A stretch of DNA of 12,450 bases from Acetobacteraceae bacterium (GTDB lineage Bacteria > Pseudomonadota > Alphaproteobacteria > Acetobacterales > Acetobacteraceae), in assembly GCA_019689515.1 (NCBI GenBank), contig JADGHI010000062.1, forward strand, positions 1-12,450. The letters are read 5' to 3'. The stretch's first letter is position 1. Every line of letters starts with the position of its first letter. Positions 6,508-12,450 of the stretch are shown one piece after another. A program made the position numbers and the translations under genes. The notes under the pieces are model-generated. The model searched no databases, was not told the DNA's origin, and worked only from the letters and a program-made list of their open reading frames with translations.

Positions 6508-7668
6508 ATGGACGCGCTTCGCTTCGCTCCGCCGCCGATCTCCGCCGAGGCCGAGACCCTGCGGCAGGAGGTCCGCGCCTTCCTCCGGGAGGAGCTCGGC
6601 ACCGGCCCGCGGCCGCGCGACCGCTCCGGCACGCTCGGCGGATTCAGCCCGGCGTTCAGCCGCAGGCTCGGCGCGCGCGGCTGGCTCGGCATGACCTGGC
6701 CGAAGCGCTACGGCGGCCACGAGCGCAGCTACCTGGAGCGCTACGTGGTGCTCGAGGAGCTGCTCGCCGCGCACGCGCCGATCAACGCGCACAACGTCGC
6801 CGACCGCCAGAGCGGCCCGCTGCTGCTTCGCTTCGGCACCGAGGAGCAGCGCCAGGCGGTGCTGCCCCGGATCGCCGCCGGCGAATGCTACTTCTGCATC
6901 GGCATGAGCGAGCCTGACGCGGGCTCCGACCTCGCCGGCGTGCGCACGCGCGCGGTGCCGGTGCCAGGTGGCGGGTGGCGCGTCAACGGCACGAAGATCT
7001 GGACCTCCTACGCCGAGCGCTGCCACTACATGATCCTGTTCTGCCGCACGGGCGAGCGGACGGAGCAGGACCGCCACGCCGGCTTCACGCAGTTCCTCGT
7101 GGACATGAAGACGCCCGGCATCCGCATCAACCCGATCCGCAACATCGCCGGGGACCGCAACTTCAACGAGGTCGTCTTCGAGGACGTGCACCTGCCGGAC
7201 TCGGCGGTGATCGGCACGCCCGGGAACGCGTGGCGGCAGCTCACCAGCGAGCTGGCGCTGGAGCGCAGCGGCCCGGACCGCTTCCTCGCGGCATTCAAGC
7301 TGTTCGTGACGCTTGCGCGCGCGGTCGGGCGCGGCGAACCGTCGGAGCGCGCGGCGATGGCGCTCGGCCGGCATGCGGCGAACATGGTGGTGCTGCGGCG
7401 CATGTCGCGCTCGGTCGCGGGCATGCTGCAGGCGGGCGAGGATCCGGTGGTGCAAGGGGCGATGGTGAAGGACCTCGGCACCACGCTGGAGCAGGGCCTG
7501 CCGGACGTCGTGCGGCAGCTCCTTGCCGTCGAGCCGGATCTCGACTCCGACGAGGAGATCGCCTCGGCGATCGCCGAGATCATCCTGCACGCGCCGTCCT
7601 TCTCGATCCGCGGCGGCACGCGCGAGATCCTGCGCAACGGCATCGCGCGCGGCCTCGGCCTGCGGTGA
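6508..7668 (+). CDS. Acyl-CoA dehydrogenase family protein, large/catalytic subunit type
   Basis: A 386-aa FAD-dependent dehydrogenase that should form a 2,3-double bond in an acyl-CoA and pass electrons to ETF. The N-terminal helical domain (about 12-120) includes LGMTWPKRYGG. The middle beta-domain carries the FAD/substrate loop CIGMSEPDAGSDLAG (130-144) and NGTKIWTSYAE (160-170). The C-terminal domain ends SIRGGTREILRNGIARGLGL. The catalytic Glu of medium-chain enzymes (YEGT position) is Gly here. Glu252, in LALERSG on the following helix, fits the alternative base used by isovaleryl-CoA-type and FadE26/ChsE4-type enzymes. It immediately follows the partner subunit lacking a base, supporting an alpha-beta enzyme. 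Heteromeric enzymes of this kind act on bulky, dicarboxylic or branched acyl-CoAs, but the substrate here is not determinable. Confidence 0.93.
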   Translation: MDALRFAPPPISAEAETLRQEVRAFLREELGTGPRPRDRSGTLGGFSPAFSRRLGARGWLGMTWPKRYGGHERSYLERYVVLEELLAAHAPINAHNVADRQSGPLLLRFGTEEQRQAVLPRIAAGECYFCIGMSEPDAGSDLAGVRTRAVPVPGGGWRVNGTKIWTSYAERCHYMILFCRTGERTEQDRHAGFTQFLVDMKTPGIRINPIRNIAGDRNFNEVVFEDVHLPDSAVIGTPGNAWRQLTSELALERSGPDRFLAAFKLFVTLARAVGRGEPSERAAMALGRHAANMVVLRRMSRSVAGMLQAGEDPVVQGAMVKDLGTTLEQGLPDVVRQLLAVEPDLDSDEEIASAIAEIILHAPSFSIRGGTREILRNGIARGLGLR

Positions 7669-7681
7669 GGCCAGGAAAGCG

Positions 7682-7696
7682 CGCGCCGCCGGCGCG
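7682..7696 (+). promoter_or_regulatory. Intercistronic GC hairpin before receptor 2
   Basis: CGCGCC, loop GCC, GGCGCG: a perfect six-base-pair stem in the 54-base gap after the dehydrogenase pair. No T-run follows (AACCAAGG), so it is not an intrinsic terminator. It could stabilise the upstream mRNA end or tune expression of the receptor. Such stems also arise by chance at this base composition. Confidence 0.4.
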
Positions 7697-7722
7697 AACC
7701 AAGGACCGGGAAGGAGGGAGGA

Positions 7723-8703
7723 ATGCGGCTCCGCCGTTTCGTCGTCACGCTCGCTGCCGTGCTCGCCGCGATCGGCGGCACCGCGCCGGCGTGGGCGCAA
7801 GGGACCTATCCGAGCGCGCCGGTCCGGCTCGTGGTGCCCTATGCTCCCGGCGGCCCCACCGACCTGGTGGCCCGGCTGGTCGGGCAGAAGCTCGCCGAGA
7901 GCCTGGGGCAGCCCTTCGTGGTGGACCACCGCACCGGCGCCGGCGGCAACATCGGCGCCGAGCACGTGGCGCGCGCGGCGCCCGATGGGCACACCCTGCT
8001 CGTCATCACCGCCGCGCACACCATCAACATGACGCTCTACGCGAACGTCACCTACGACTCGGTCCGCGACTTCGCGCCGGTTGCGCTCCTGGTCCGGGCG
8101 CCGATGATCCTGGTCACGAATCCCTCCGTCCAGGCACAGTCGGTCGCAGACATGCTGGCCATGGCGCGCGCCAGGCCCGGGGAGGTCTCCTTCTCGAGCG
8201 CCAGCATCGGCGCCTCGCCGCACCTGGCGATGGAGCTGCTGCAGCACATGGCCGGCGTGAAGTTGCTGCACGTCCCCTACCGCGGCTCGGCGCCGGCGAT
8301 GAACGCGCTGGTCGCGGGCGATGTGTCCTTCATGCTGGACTCGATGCTCACCGGCCTGCAGATGGCGCGGGGCGGACGGGTGCGGGCGCTCGCGGTCTCC
8401 AGCGCGCGCCGGTCCGAACTGGCGCCCGAGATCCCGACCATCGCGGAGACGCCCGGCCTCGCCGGCTTCGAGACCTACACCTGGTACGGCGTCGCCGCCC
8501 CCGCGCGGACGCCCGAGCCGATCGTCCGGCGGCTCAATGCCGAGATCAACAAGGCGCTTCGCCTGCCCGATGTGCGCCGGCGCCTGCTCGAGCAGGGAGT
8601 GGAACCCGGCGACACGACCCCGGAGGAGTTCGGCGCCTTCATCCGCGCCGAGGTCGCCAAGTGGTCGGAGGTCGTGCGGACCTCCGGCGCGCGGGTCGAG
8701 TGA
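7723..8703 (+). CDS. Bug/TctC-family substrate-binding protein (receptor 2)
   Basis: A 326-aa receptor. Its signal peptide differs from those of the other three receptors: MRLRRFVVTLAAVLAAIGGT with cleavage expected after APAWA (residue 25), which looks like a standard Sec signal. The mature protein has VRLVVPYAPGGPTD (Asp47 in the pocket motif), VVDHRTGAGGNIGAEHVARAAPDGHT, TYDSVRDFAPVALL, ASIGASPHLAMELLQHMAG with VPYRGSAPAMNALVAGD, and a C-terminal lobe with EIPTIAETPGLAGFETYTWYGVAAPARTPEPI. All are regular Bug landmarks. ATG 7723 is preceded by AAGGAGG at 7711-7717. It follows the dehydrogenase pair and precedes the aldolase-like gene by 19 bases. The ligand is unknown, and no membrane transporter subunits are nearby. 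Confidence 0.95.
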   Translation: MRLRRFVVTLAAVLAAIGGTAPAWAQGTYPSAPVRLVVPYAPGGPTDLVARLVGQKLAESLGQPFVVDHRTGAGGNIGAEHVARAAPDGHTLLVITAAHTINMTLYANVTYDSVRDFAPVALLVRAPMILVTNPSVQAQSVADMLAMARARPGEVSFSSASIGASPHLAMELLQHMAGVKLLHVPYRGSAPAMNALVAGDVSFMLDSMLTGLQMARGGRVRALAVSSARRSELAPEIPTIAETPGLAGFETYTWYGVAAPARTPEPIVRRLNAEINKALRLPDVRRRLLEQGVEPGDTTPEEFGAFIRAEVAKWSEVVRTSGARVE

Positions 8704-8706
8704 AGC

Positions 8707-8716
8707 GAGGGAGGAA
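8707..8716 (+). promoter_or_regulatory. Shine-Dalgarno deciding the start of the aldolase-like gene
   Basis: GAGGGAGGAA ends six bases before ATG 8723. The frame is open far upstream (to 8321) inside the receptor 2 gene, but that part overlaps another reading frame and is unlike the family. The site and the normal family length fix the start. Confidence 0.75.
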
Positions 8717-8722
8717 CGGACG

Positions 8723-9502
8723 ATGCTGGACAAGGTGGAAGCGGCAAGGCGGCCCGGGATCTCCGATGCCGAGTGGCAGGTGCGCGTGGACCTCGCGGCC
8801 TGCTACCGGCTGGTCGATTTGCAGGGCTGGTCGGACATGGTCTCGACCCATATCTCGGCGCGCGTGCCGGGGCCGGAGCACCACTTCCTGATCAACCCGC
8901 ACGGCATGCTGTTCGACGAGATCACCGCCTCCTCGCTGGTGAAGGTCGATCTCGACGGGAAGATGGTCGAGCCGTCCGAGCACGGGGTGAACCCGGCCGG
9001 CTTCGTGATCCACAGCGCCATCCACATGGCGCGGCCGGACGCCCTGTTCGCGCTGCACACCCACACGGCCGCCGGCGTGGGCGTCGCCTCGCAGCGGGAC
9101 GGATTGCTGCCGATCACGCAGCAGGCGCTCGCGATCATGGGCGACGTCGCCTACCACGGCTTCGAGGGGCCGGCGCTGCGCCTGGACGAGCGCGCGCGCA
9201 TCGTCGCGGACCTCGGCGACAAGCGCATCCTGTTCCTGCGCAACCATGGGCTGCTGACCGTCGGGCGCACCGCGGCGGAGGCCTTCATGGCCATGTACCG
9301 CGCCGAGCGCGCCTGCCGGTTCCAGCTCGCCTTCCAGCAGGCGGGCGCAGCACTCTCGCCGATCCCGGCGGACATCCAGGAGAGCACCGCGGCGCGCGGG
9401 CGCAAGGCGTTCTGGGGCGGCGGGGCGCTCGATCCGAACCGGCTGGAATGGCCGGCGCTGCTGCGCCGGCTCGCCCGTATCGACCCGTCCTACAAGACCT
9501 AG
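8723..9502 (+). CDS. Class II aldolase/adducin family protein
   Basis: A 259-aa protein of the class II aldolase/adducin fold, expected to bind a divalent metal and act in the cytoplasm. Recognisable segments are LAACYRLVDLQGWSDMVSTH (24-43), FLINPHGMLFDEI (55-67), VIHSAIHMARPDALFALHTHT (95-115) and ILFLRNHGLLTVG (169-181). His112, His114 and His175 match the zinc ligands of L-fuculose-phosphate aldolase, including the 61-residue spacing of the last two. The catalytic glutamate of that aldolase falls at about Gly93 here (NPAGFVIH), so classical phospho-sugar aldol cleavage is doubtful. Decarboxylase, epimerase or an unknown lyase reaction on a small carboxylate are options. It lies between two receptor genes and is presumably expressed with them. 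The family is certain, the reaction open. Confidence 0.93.
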   Translation: MLDKVEAARRPGISDAEWQVRVDLAACYRLVDLQGWSDMVSTHISARVPGPEHHFLINPHGMLFDEITASSLVKVDLDGKMVEPSEHGVNPAGFVIHSAIHMARPDALFALHTHTAAGVGVASQRDGLLPITQQALAIMGDVAYHGFEGPALRLDERARIVADLGDKRILFLRNHGLLTVGRTAAEAFMAMYRAERACRFQLAFQQAGAALSPIPADIQESTAARGRKAFWGGGALDPNRLEWPALLRRLARIDPSYKT

Positions 9503-9568
9503 GCGGCGCGACCGCCTGGGACCGCCGGACTCTGCCCGCAGCGGCCGGCGCGGTGCGCTGGTCGCCGC
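9503..9568 (+). promoter_or_regulatory. Potential nested stem-loop in the longest operon gap
   Basis: In the 91-base gap between the aldolase-like gene and receptor 3, 9503-9513 can pair with 9560-9568 (GCGGCG..ACC with GGTCGCCGC, CG bulged). Inside it, 9521-9528 can pair with 9545-9554 (ACCGCCGG with CCGGCG..GT, again a CG bulge). There is no T-run, so it is not a standard terminator. The Shine-Dalgarno GGGAGGAA (9580-9587) lies just downstream and stays outside the stem. It may attenuate or protect the mRNA. At this GC content chance pairing is common, so confidence is low. Confidence 0.3.
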
Positions 9569-9593
9569 GGAGAGGGGAAGGGAGGAACGACCG

Positions 9594-10577
9594 ATGAGAT
9601 CGACACCGAGCCGTCGCGGGCTGCTCCTGCTGCCGCCAACGCTCTTGGCGGTGCCGGCCGTCGCAAGGGCGCAGGCGAGCTACCCGGACCGGCCGATCCG
9701 CCTGATCGTGCCCTTCCCGCCCGGCGGGCCCGTGGACGCCGGCGCGCGCATCCTCGCCGGGGCGCTGCCCGACCACCTGCGCCAGGCGGTCGTGGTGGAG
9801 AACCGCTCCGGCGCCGGCGGCGTGCTCGGCATGGACGCGGTCGCGAAGGCGGCGCCGGACGGGTACACGCTCGGCTATGGCAGCCTCGGCCCGGTCGGTG
9901 TCGGTGCGAGCCTGCTGGCGAACCCACCCTACGACTCGCGCAAGGATTTCGCACCGGTGAGCATCGTGGGCAGCGTGCCCTCGATGATCGTCGTGCGGCC
10001 GGGCCTCGGCGCCGGGACGCTTCAGGACCTGCTCCGGCTCGCGCGCGAGCGGCCGGGGCGGGTCACCTACGCCTCCGCCGGCATCGGCAGCACGCCGCAA
10101 CTCGCCTTCGAGCTGCTGAAGCTCCGCACCGGGGTGGACATCACGCATGTCGCCTATCGCGGCGCCGCGCCCGCGATCACGGCGCTGATCGCCGGGGAGG
10201 TGGACTGTACCTCGCTCGACGTGATGGTGCTGCTGCCGCAGGTGCGGGAGGGGCGGCTGCGCGCGCTCGCCGTCGCCTCGCGTACGCGCAGCCCTGCAGT
10301 CCCGGAGGTGCCGACGACCGCCGAGGCAGGCCTGCCCGACGTCGTGGTGGAGAACTGGTACGCCGTGCTGGCGCCGGCCGGCACGCCCCGGGATCGGGTC
10401 GAGCGGCTCCACGCGGCGGTGGCGGCCGCCGTGGCACGGCCGGAGACGGCACGCCGCTTCACGGAGCAGGGGACGCGCGTCATCGCAAACCAGCCGGAGG
10501 AGGCCACCGCCTTCATCCGGGCCGAGGTCGCGCGCTGGGCCGAGGTCGTCCGCGCGGCCAACATCCGCGCGGATTGA
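9594..10577 (+). CDS. Bug/TctC-family substrate-binding protein (receptor 3)
   Basis: A 327-aa receptor. The leader has a twin arginine at residues 7-8 (SRRGLLLLP), a hydrophobic stretch and a likely cleavage after AVARA (residue 26), suggesting Tat-type export. The mature part begins SYPDRPIRLIVPFPPGGPVD (Asp48 in the pocket motif), then VVVENRSGAGGVLGMDAVAKAAPDGYT, PYDSRKDFAPVSIVG, AGIGSTPQLAFELLKL with VAYRGAAPAITALIAGEV, and the closing lobe PTTAEAGLPDVVVENWYAVLAP. These are standard Bug features. ATG 9594 has GGGAGGAA at 9580-9587. The translation-start region closely resembles that of the upstream aldolase-like gene. The gene lies between the aldolase-like and dioxygenase genes; the ligand is unknown. 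Confidence 0.95.
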   Translation: MRSTPSRRGLLLLPPTLLAVPAVARAQASYPDRPIRLIVPFPPGGPVDAGARILAGALPDHLRQAVVVENRSGAGGVLGMDAVAKAAPDGYTLGYGSLGPVGVGASLLANPPYDSRKDFAPVSIVGSVPSMIVVRPGLGAGTLQDLLRLARERPGRVTYASAGIGSTPQLAFELLKLRTGVDITHVAYRGAAPAITALIAGEVDCTSLDVMVLLPQVREGRLRALAVASRTRSPAVPEVPTTAEAGLPDVVVENWYAVLAPAGTPRDRVERLHAAVAAAVARPETARRFTEQGTRVIANQPEEATAFIRAEVARWAEVVRAANIRAD

Positions 10578-10596
10578 CGGGCGGGCGGCTGACCGG

Positions 10597-10608
10597 CCGA
10601 CCGACCGA
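10597..10608. repeat. Three tandem CCGA units
   Basis: CCGACCGACCGA lies in the 60-base gap before the dioxygenase gene, upstream of its AGGGAGGAGAA ribosome site (10624-10634). Tetranucleotide runs can slip, but three copies outside a coding frame are probably incidental. Confidence 0.4.
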
Positions 10609-10637
10609 CAGGACCGCGCGGCCAGGGAGGAGAACCC

Positions 10638-11471
10638 ATGAGTCGCACTCTCAATTCGATCACCGTCCGGCCGCTCGCCGGGGCATTGGGGGCGGAGATC
10701 AACGGGATCGAGCTGTCCCCCTCGCTGCCGGACGCGGTCATCGCCGAGATCCGCTGGATCTGGCTCGAGCACTCCGTCGTCTTCTTCCGCGGGCAAAGCC
10801 TGACGGCGCCGGAACTGGCCGCCTTCGCCCGCCGCTTCGGCGAGGTCGTGCACTACCCCTTCCTCAAGGGCCTGCCCGAGGCGCCCGAAGTCATCCCCGT
10901 GGTGAAGCTGGAGCACGAACGGGTCAATTTCGGCGGCCTCTGGCACACCGACACGGCCTATCTCGAGGTCCCGCCGATGGCGACGATGCTGATCGCGCGG
11001 GAGGTGCCCCCCTACGGCGGCGACACGCTCTTCGCCAGCGGCTACGCCGCCTACGACGCGCTCTCGGACGGCATGAAGCGGCTGCTGCAACCGCTGCGCG
11101 CCGTGAACAGCTCCTCCAGGGCGGAGCGCACGCGCACGCGCGAGGATCGCGCGCCGGGGGAGGAGCGCAAGGTGCTCGAGGCCGTGCATCCGGTCGTGCG
11201 CACCCATCCCGAGACCGGCCGCAAGGCGCTCTACGTCAATTTCGGCCACACCCTCCGCTTCGTGGACATGACGGAGGCGGAGAGCGCGCCGCTGCTCGAA
11301 TACCTGTTCCAGCACCAGGTGCGGCCGGAATTCACCTGCCGCTTCCGCTGGGAGCCGGGCTCGGTCGCCTTCTGGGACAACCGGTGCGCGTTGCACAACC
11401 CGATCAACGACTATCACGGCTTCCGCCGCATCTTGCACCGCGTGACGCTGGCAGGGGACCGCCCGCGATGA
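10638..11471 (+). CDS. TauD/TfdA-family Fe(II)/2-oxoglutarate-dependent dioxygenase
   Basis: A 277-aa cytoplasmic oxygenase that should couple 2-oxoglutarate decarboxylation to hydroxylation of a small acid, as TauD (taurine) and TfdA (2,4-D) do. The N-terminal region has ITVRPLAGALGAEINGIELS (8-27) and SVVFFRGQSLT (46-56), as usual. The iron-binding triad is visible as His103 and Asp105 in LWHTDTAYLE, plus His253 in ALHNPINDYHG. Arg264 and Arg268 in FRRILHRVTLAGD match the 2-oxoglutarate-binding arginines of TauD, with the same 11- and 15-residue spacing from the distal His. All catalytic residues are thus present. A charged insert around 160-176 (RAERTRTREDRAPGEER) is probably a flexible lid. 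Its stop overlaps the start of receptor 4 (ATGA). No sulfur-metabolism genes are near, so taurine is not the obvious substrate. Confidence 0.95.
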   Translation: MSRTLNSITVRPLAGALGAEINGIELSPSLPDAVIAEIRWIWLEHSVVFFRGQSLTAPELAAFARRFGEVVHYPFLKGLPEAPEVIPVVKLEHERVNFGGLWHTDTAYLEVPPMATMLIAREVPPYGGDTLFASGYAAYDALSDGMKRLLQPLRAVNSSSRAERTRTREDRAPGEERKVLEAVHPVVRTHPETGRKALYVNFGHTLRFVDMTEAESAPLLEYLFQHQVRPEFTCRFRWEPGSVAFWDNRCALHNPINDYHGFRRILHRVTLAGDRPR

Positions 11472-12450
11472 GCCGCATCCCGACGCTCCGCCGCCGGTCG
11501 CTGCTCGGCGCCGCCAGCGCGGCGCCGGCCGTGGCGCGCGCGCAGCCCGCCGCGCCCGCCTGGGCGCCGACCAGGCCGGTGAGCCTGGTCGTGCCGTTCT
11601 CCCCGGGCGGCACCACGGATGTGATGGCGCGGCTGATCGCGGTGCCGATGGGGCGGCATCTCGGCCAGCCGGTGGTGGTGGAGAACGTCACCGGCGCGGG
11701 CGGCAACATCGGGGCGGCGCGCGTCGCGCGGGCCGAGCCGGACGGCCACACCGCGCTGCTCGCCCATATCGGCGTGCTGAGCGTCAATCAGCACCTCTAC
11801 CGCAACATGCCCTTCGACGCCGCGCGGGACTTCACGCCGGTCGGCCTGCTCTGCACCAACCCGATGCTGCTGCTGGTCTCCGCCCGCGTCGGGATTGCCG
11901 ATCTGGAGGCGCTCAGGGCGCGGGCGCGGCGCGGCGAATTGCGGATCGCGACGGCGGGCAACGGCTCCACCATGCATCTCGCGGCGCTCCAGTTCCTGCG
12001 CGCGGTGGACGGGCGGGCCGACCTCGTTCCCTACCGCGGCGGCGGCCCGGCGGTGAACGACATGCTCGCCGGCACGATCGACATGCTGCTGGAACAGGCG
12101 CTGGGCGGCACGCCGCATGTCCTGGCCGGGGGCGCCAAGGCCTTCGCCGTGACCGGCCCGGCGCGGCTGTCGGCCCTGCCGAACGTCCCCACGGCCGAGG
12201 AGGCCGGGCTGGGCGGCCTCGACATCCAGATCTGGAACGCGCTGATGCTGCCGCGGGGTGCGCCGGCGCCCGTCGTCGCGGCGCATAACGCCGCGCTCGC
12301 CGCCGCGCTGGACGACCCGACGGTCCGGGCGCGTTTCGTCCAGTTCGCGGCCCGGATTCCCGGCGAAGGCGAGGAGCGCAGCCCGGAGTACCTGGCGCGC
12401 CTGATGGCGCGGGACGCCGAACGCTGGGGTGAATTGCTGCGGGCTGCGGG
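11468..12450 (+). CDS. Bug/TctC-family substrate-binding protein (receptor 4), 3'-truncated by the window edge
   Basis: The frame from ATG 11468 stays open to the last base (327 codons, no stop), so only the last few residues are missing. The leader MSRIPTLRRRSLLGAASA is Tat-like (RRRSLLG), with cleavage expected after AVARA (residue 25). The mature portion has PVSLVVPFSPGGTTD (Asp51), VVVENVTGAGGNIGAARVARAEPDGHT, PFDAARDFTPVGLL, AGNGSTMHLAALQFL with VPYRGGGPAVNDMLAGTID, and PNVPTAEEAGLGGL. The segment after IDMLLEQ departs more from the usual Bug consensus (GGTPHVLAGGAKAFAVTG) than in the other three, hinting at a different ligand. ATG overlaps the dioxygenase stop, and only a modest AGGGGA site precedes it, so translational coupling is likely. 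The ligand may be related to the dioxygenase substrate; this is inference. Confidence 0.93.
   Translation, partial: MSRIPTLRRRSLLGAASAAPAVARAQPAAPAWAPTRPVSLVVPFSPGGTTDVMARLIAVPMGRHLGQPVVVENVTGAGGNIGAARVARAEPDGHTALLAHIGVLSVNQHLYRNMPFDAARDFTPVGLLCTNPMLLLVSARVGIADLEALRARARRGELRIATAGNGSTMHLAALQFLRAVDGRADLVPYRGGGPAVNDMLAGTIDMLLEQALGGTPHVLAGGAKAFAVTGPARLSALPNVPTAEEAGLGGLDIQIWNALMLPRGAPAPVVAAHNAALAAALDDPTVRARFVQFAARIPGEGEERSPEYLARLMARDAERWGELLRAA

Noticed and set aside
8321..8722. In-frame upstream extension of the aldolase-like gene from 8321
   Set aside because: It overlaps the receptor 2 gene in another frame. ATG 8723 with GAGGGAGGAA gives the normal family length.
6064..8733. An 889-codon open frame on the minus strand spanning three plus-strand genes
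   Set aside because: It is Arg/His/Ala-rich, matches no family, and lies antisense to well-recognised dehydrogenase and receptor genes. Long stop-free antisense frames are expected at this GC content.
9285..11438. A 717-codon open frame on the minus strand opposite the aldolase-like, receptor 3 and dioxygenase genes
   Set aside because: It has the same low-complexity composition and no domain signature, while all three opposite genes have clear family motifs.

Overview
This is a very GC-rich (roughly 70% or more), tightly packed bacterial window with long open frames on both strands and strong Shine-Dalgarno sites. Four genes encode Bug/TctC-type periplasmic receptors. That expansion, together with an IclR regulator and CoA-ester catabolic enzymes, points to Acetobacteraceae (Roseomonas-like), with Burkholderiales as the main alternative. 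The assignment is inferred from composition and gene content only; there is no rRNA or marker gene.

Layout. Positions 1-252 hold the 3' part of a DUF1330 gene. It converges on a leftward IclR-family regulator (338-1198). A 93-nt region (1199-1291) carries the divergent control signals: an imperfect 19-bp palindrome next to a plausible sigma-70 promoter. From there a rightward run continues to the window edge: a possible 20-codon leader ORF (1292-1354), an NDP-forming acyl-CoA synthetase (1351-3543), Bug receptor 1 (3540-4529), an enoyl-CoA hydratase/isomerase-family protein (4549-5358), a two-gene acyl-CoA dehydrogenase pair (5372-6490 and 6508-7668), Bug receptor 2 (7723-8703), a class II aldolase/adducin-family protein (8723-9502), Bug receptor 3 (9594-10577), a TauD/TfdA-type 2-oxoglutarate dioxygenase (10638-11471), and Bug receptor 4 (11468 to past the end). 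Gaps are at most 91 nt and two junctions overlap as ATGA, so one long operon is likely.

How the parts fit. The synthetase could activate an imported carboxylic acid to its CoA ester. The acyl-CoA dehydrogenase pair could introduce a double bond, and the crotonase-family protein could act on the enoyl-CoA. The dioxygenase and aldolase-like protein could hydroxylate or cleave a substrate or side product. Each of the four enzyme blocks is followed by its own Bug receptor, but no TctA/TctB membrane components are present. The receptors would therefore have to use a transporter encoded elsewhere, or act as sensors. The IclR protein is the obvious candidate regulator. The substrate cannot be read from the sequence.

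There are no tRNA, rRNA, CRISPR, insertion-sequence or phage signals. No stretch above 300 nt lacks a gene. The 85-nt spacer at 253-337 contains only GC-rich minor repeats and no convincing terminator.
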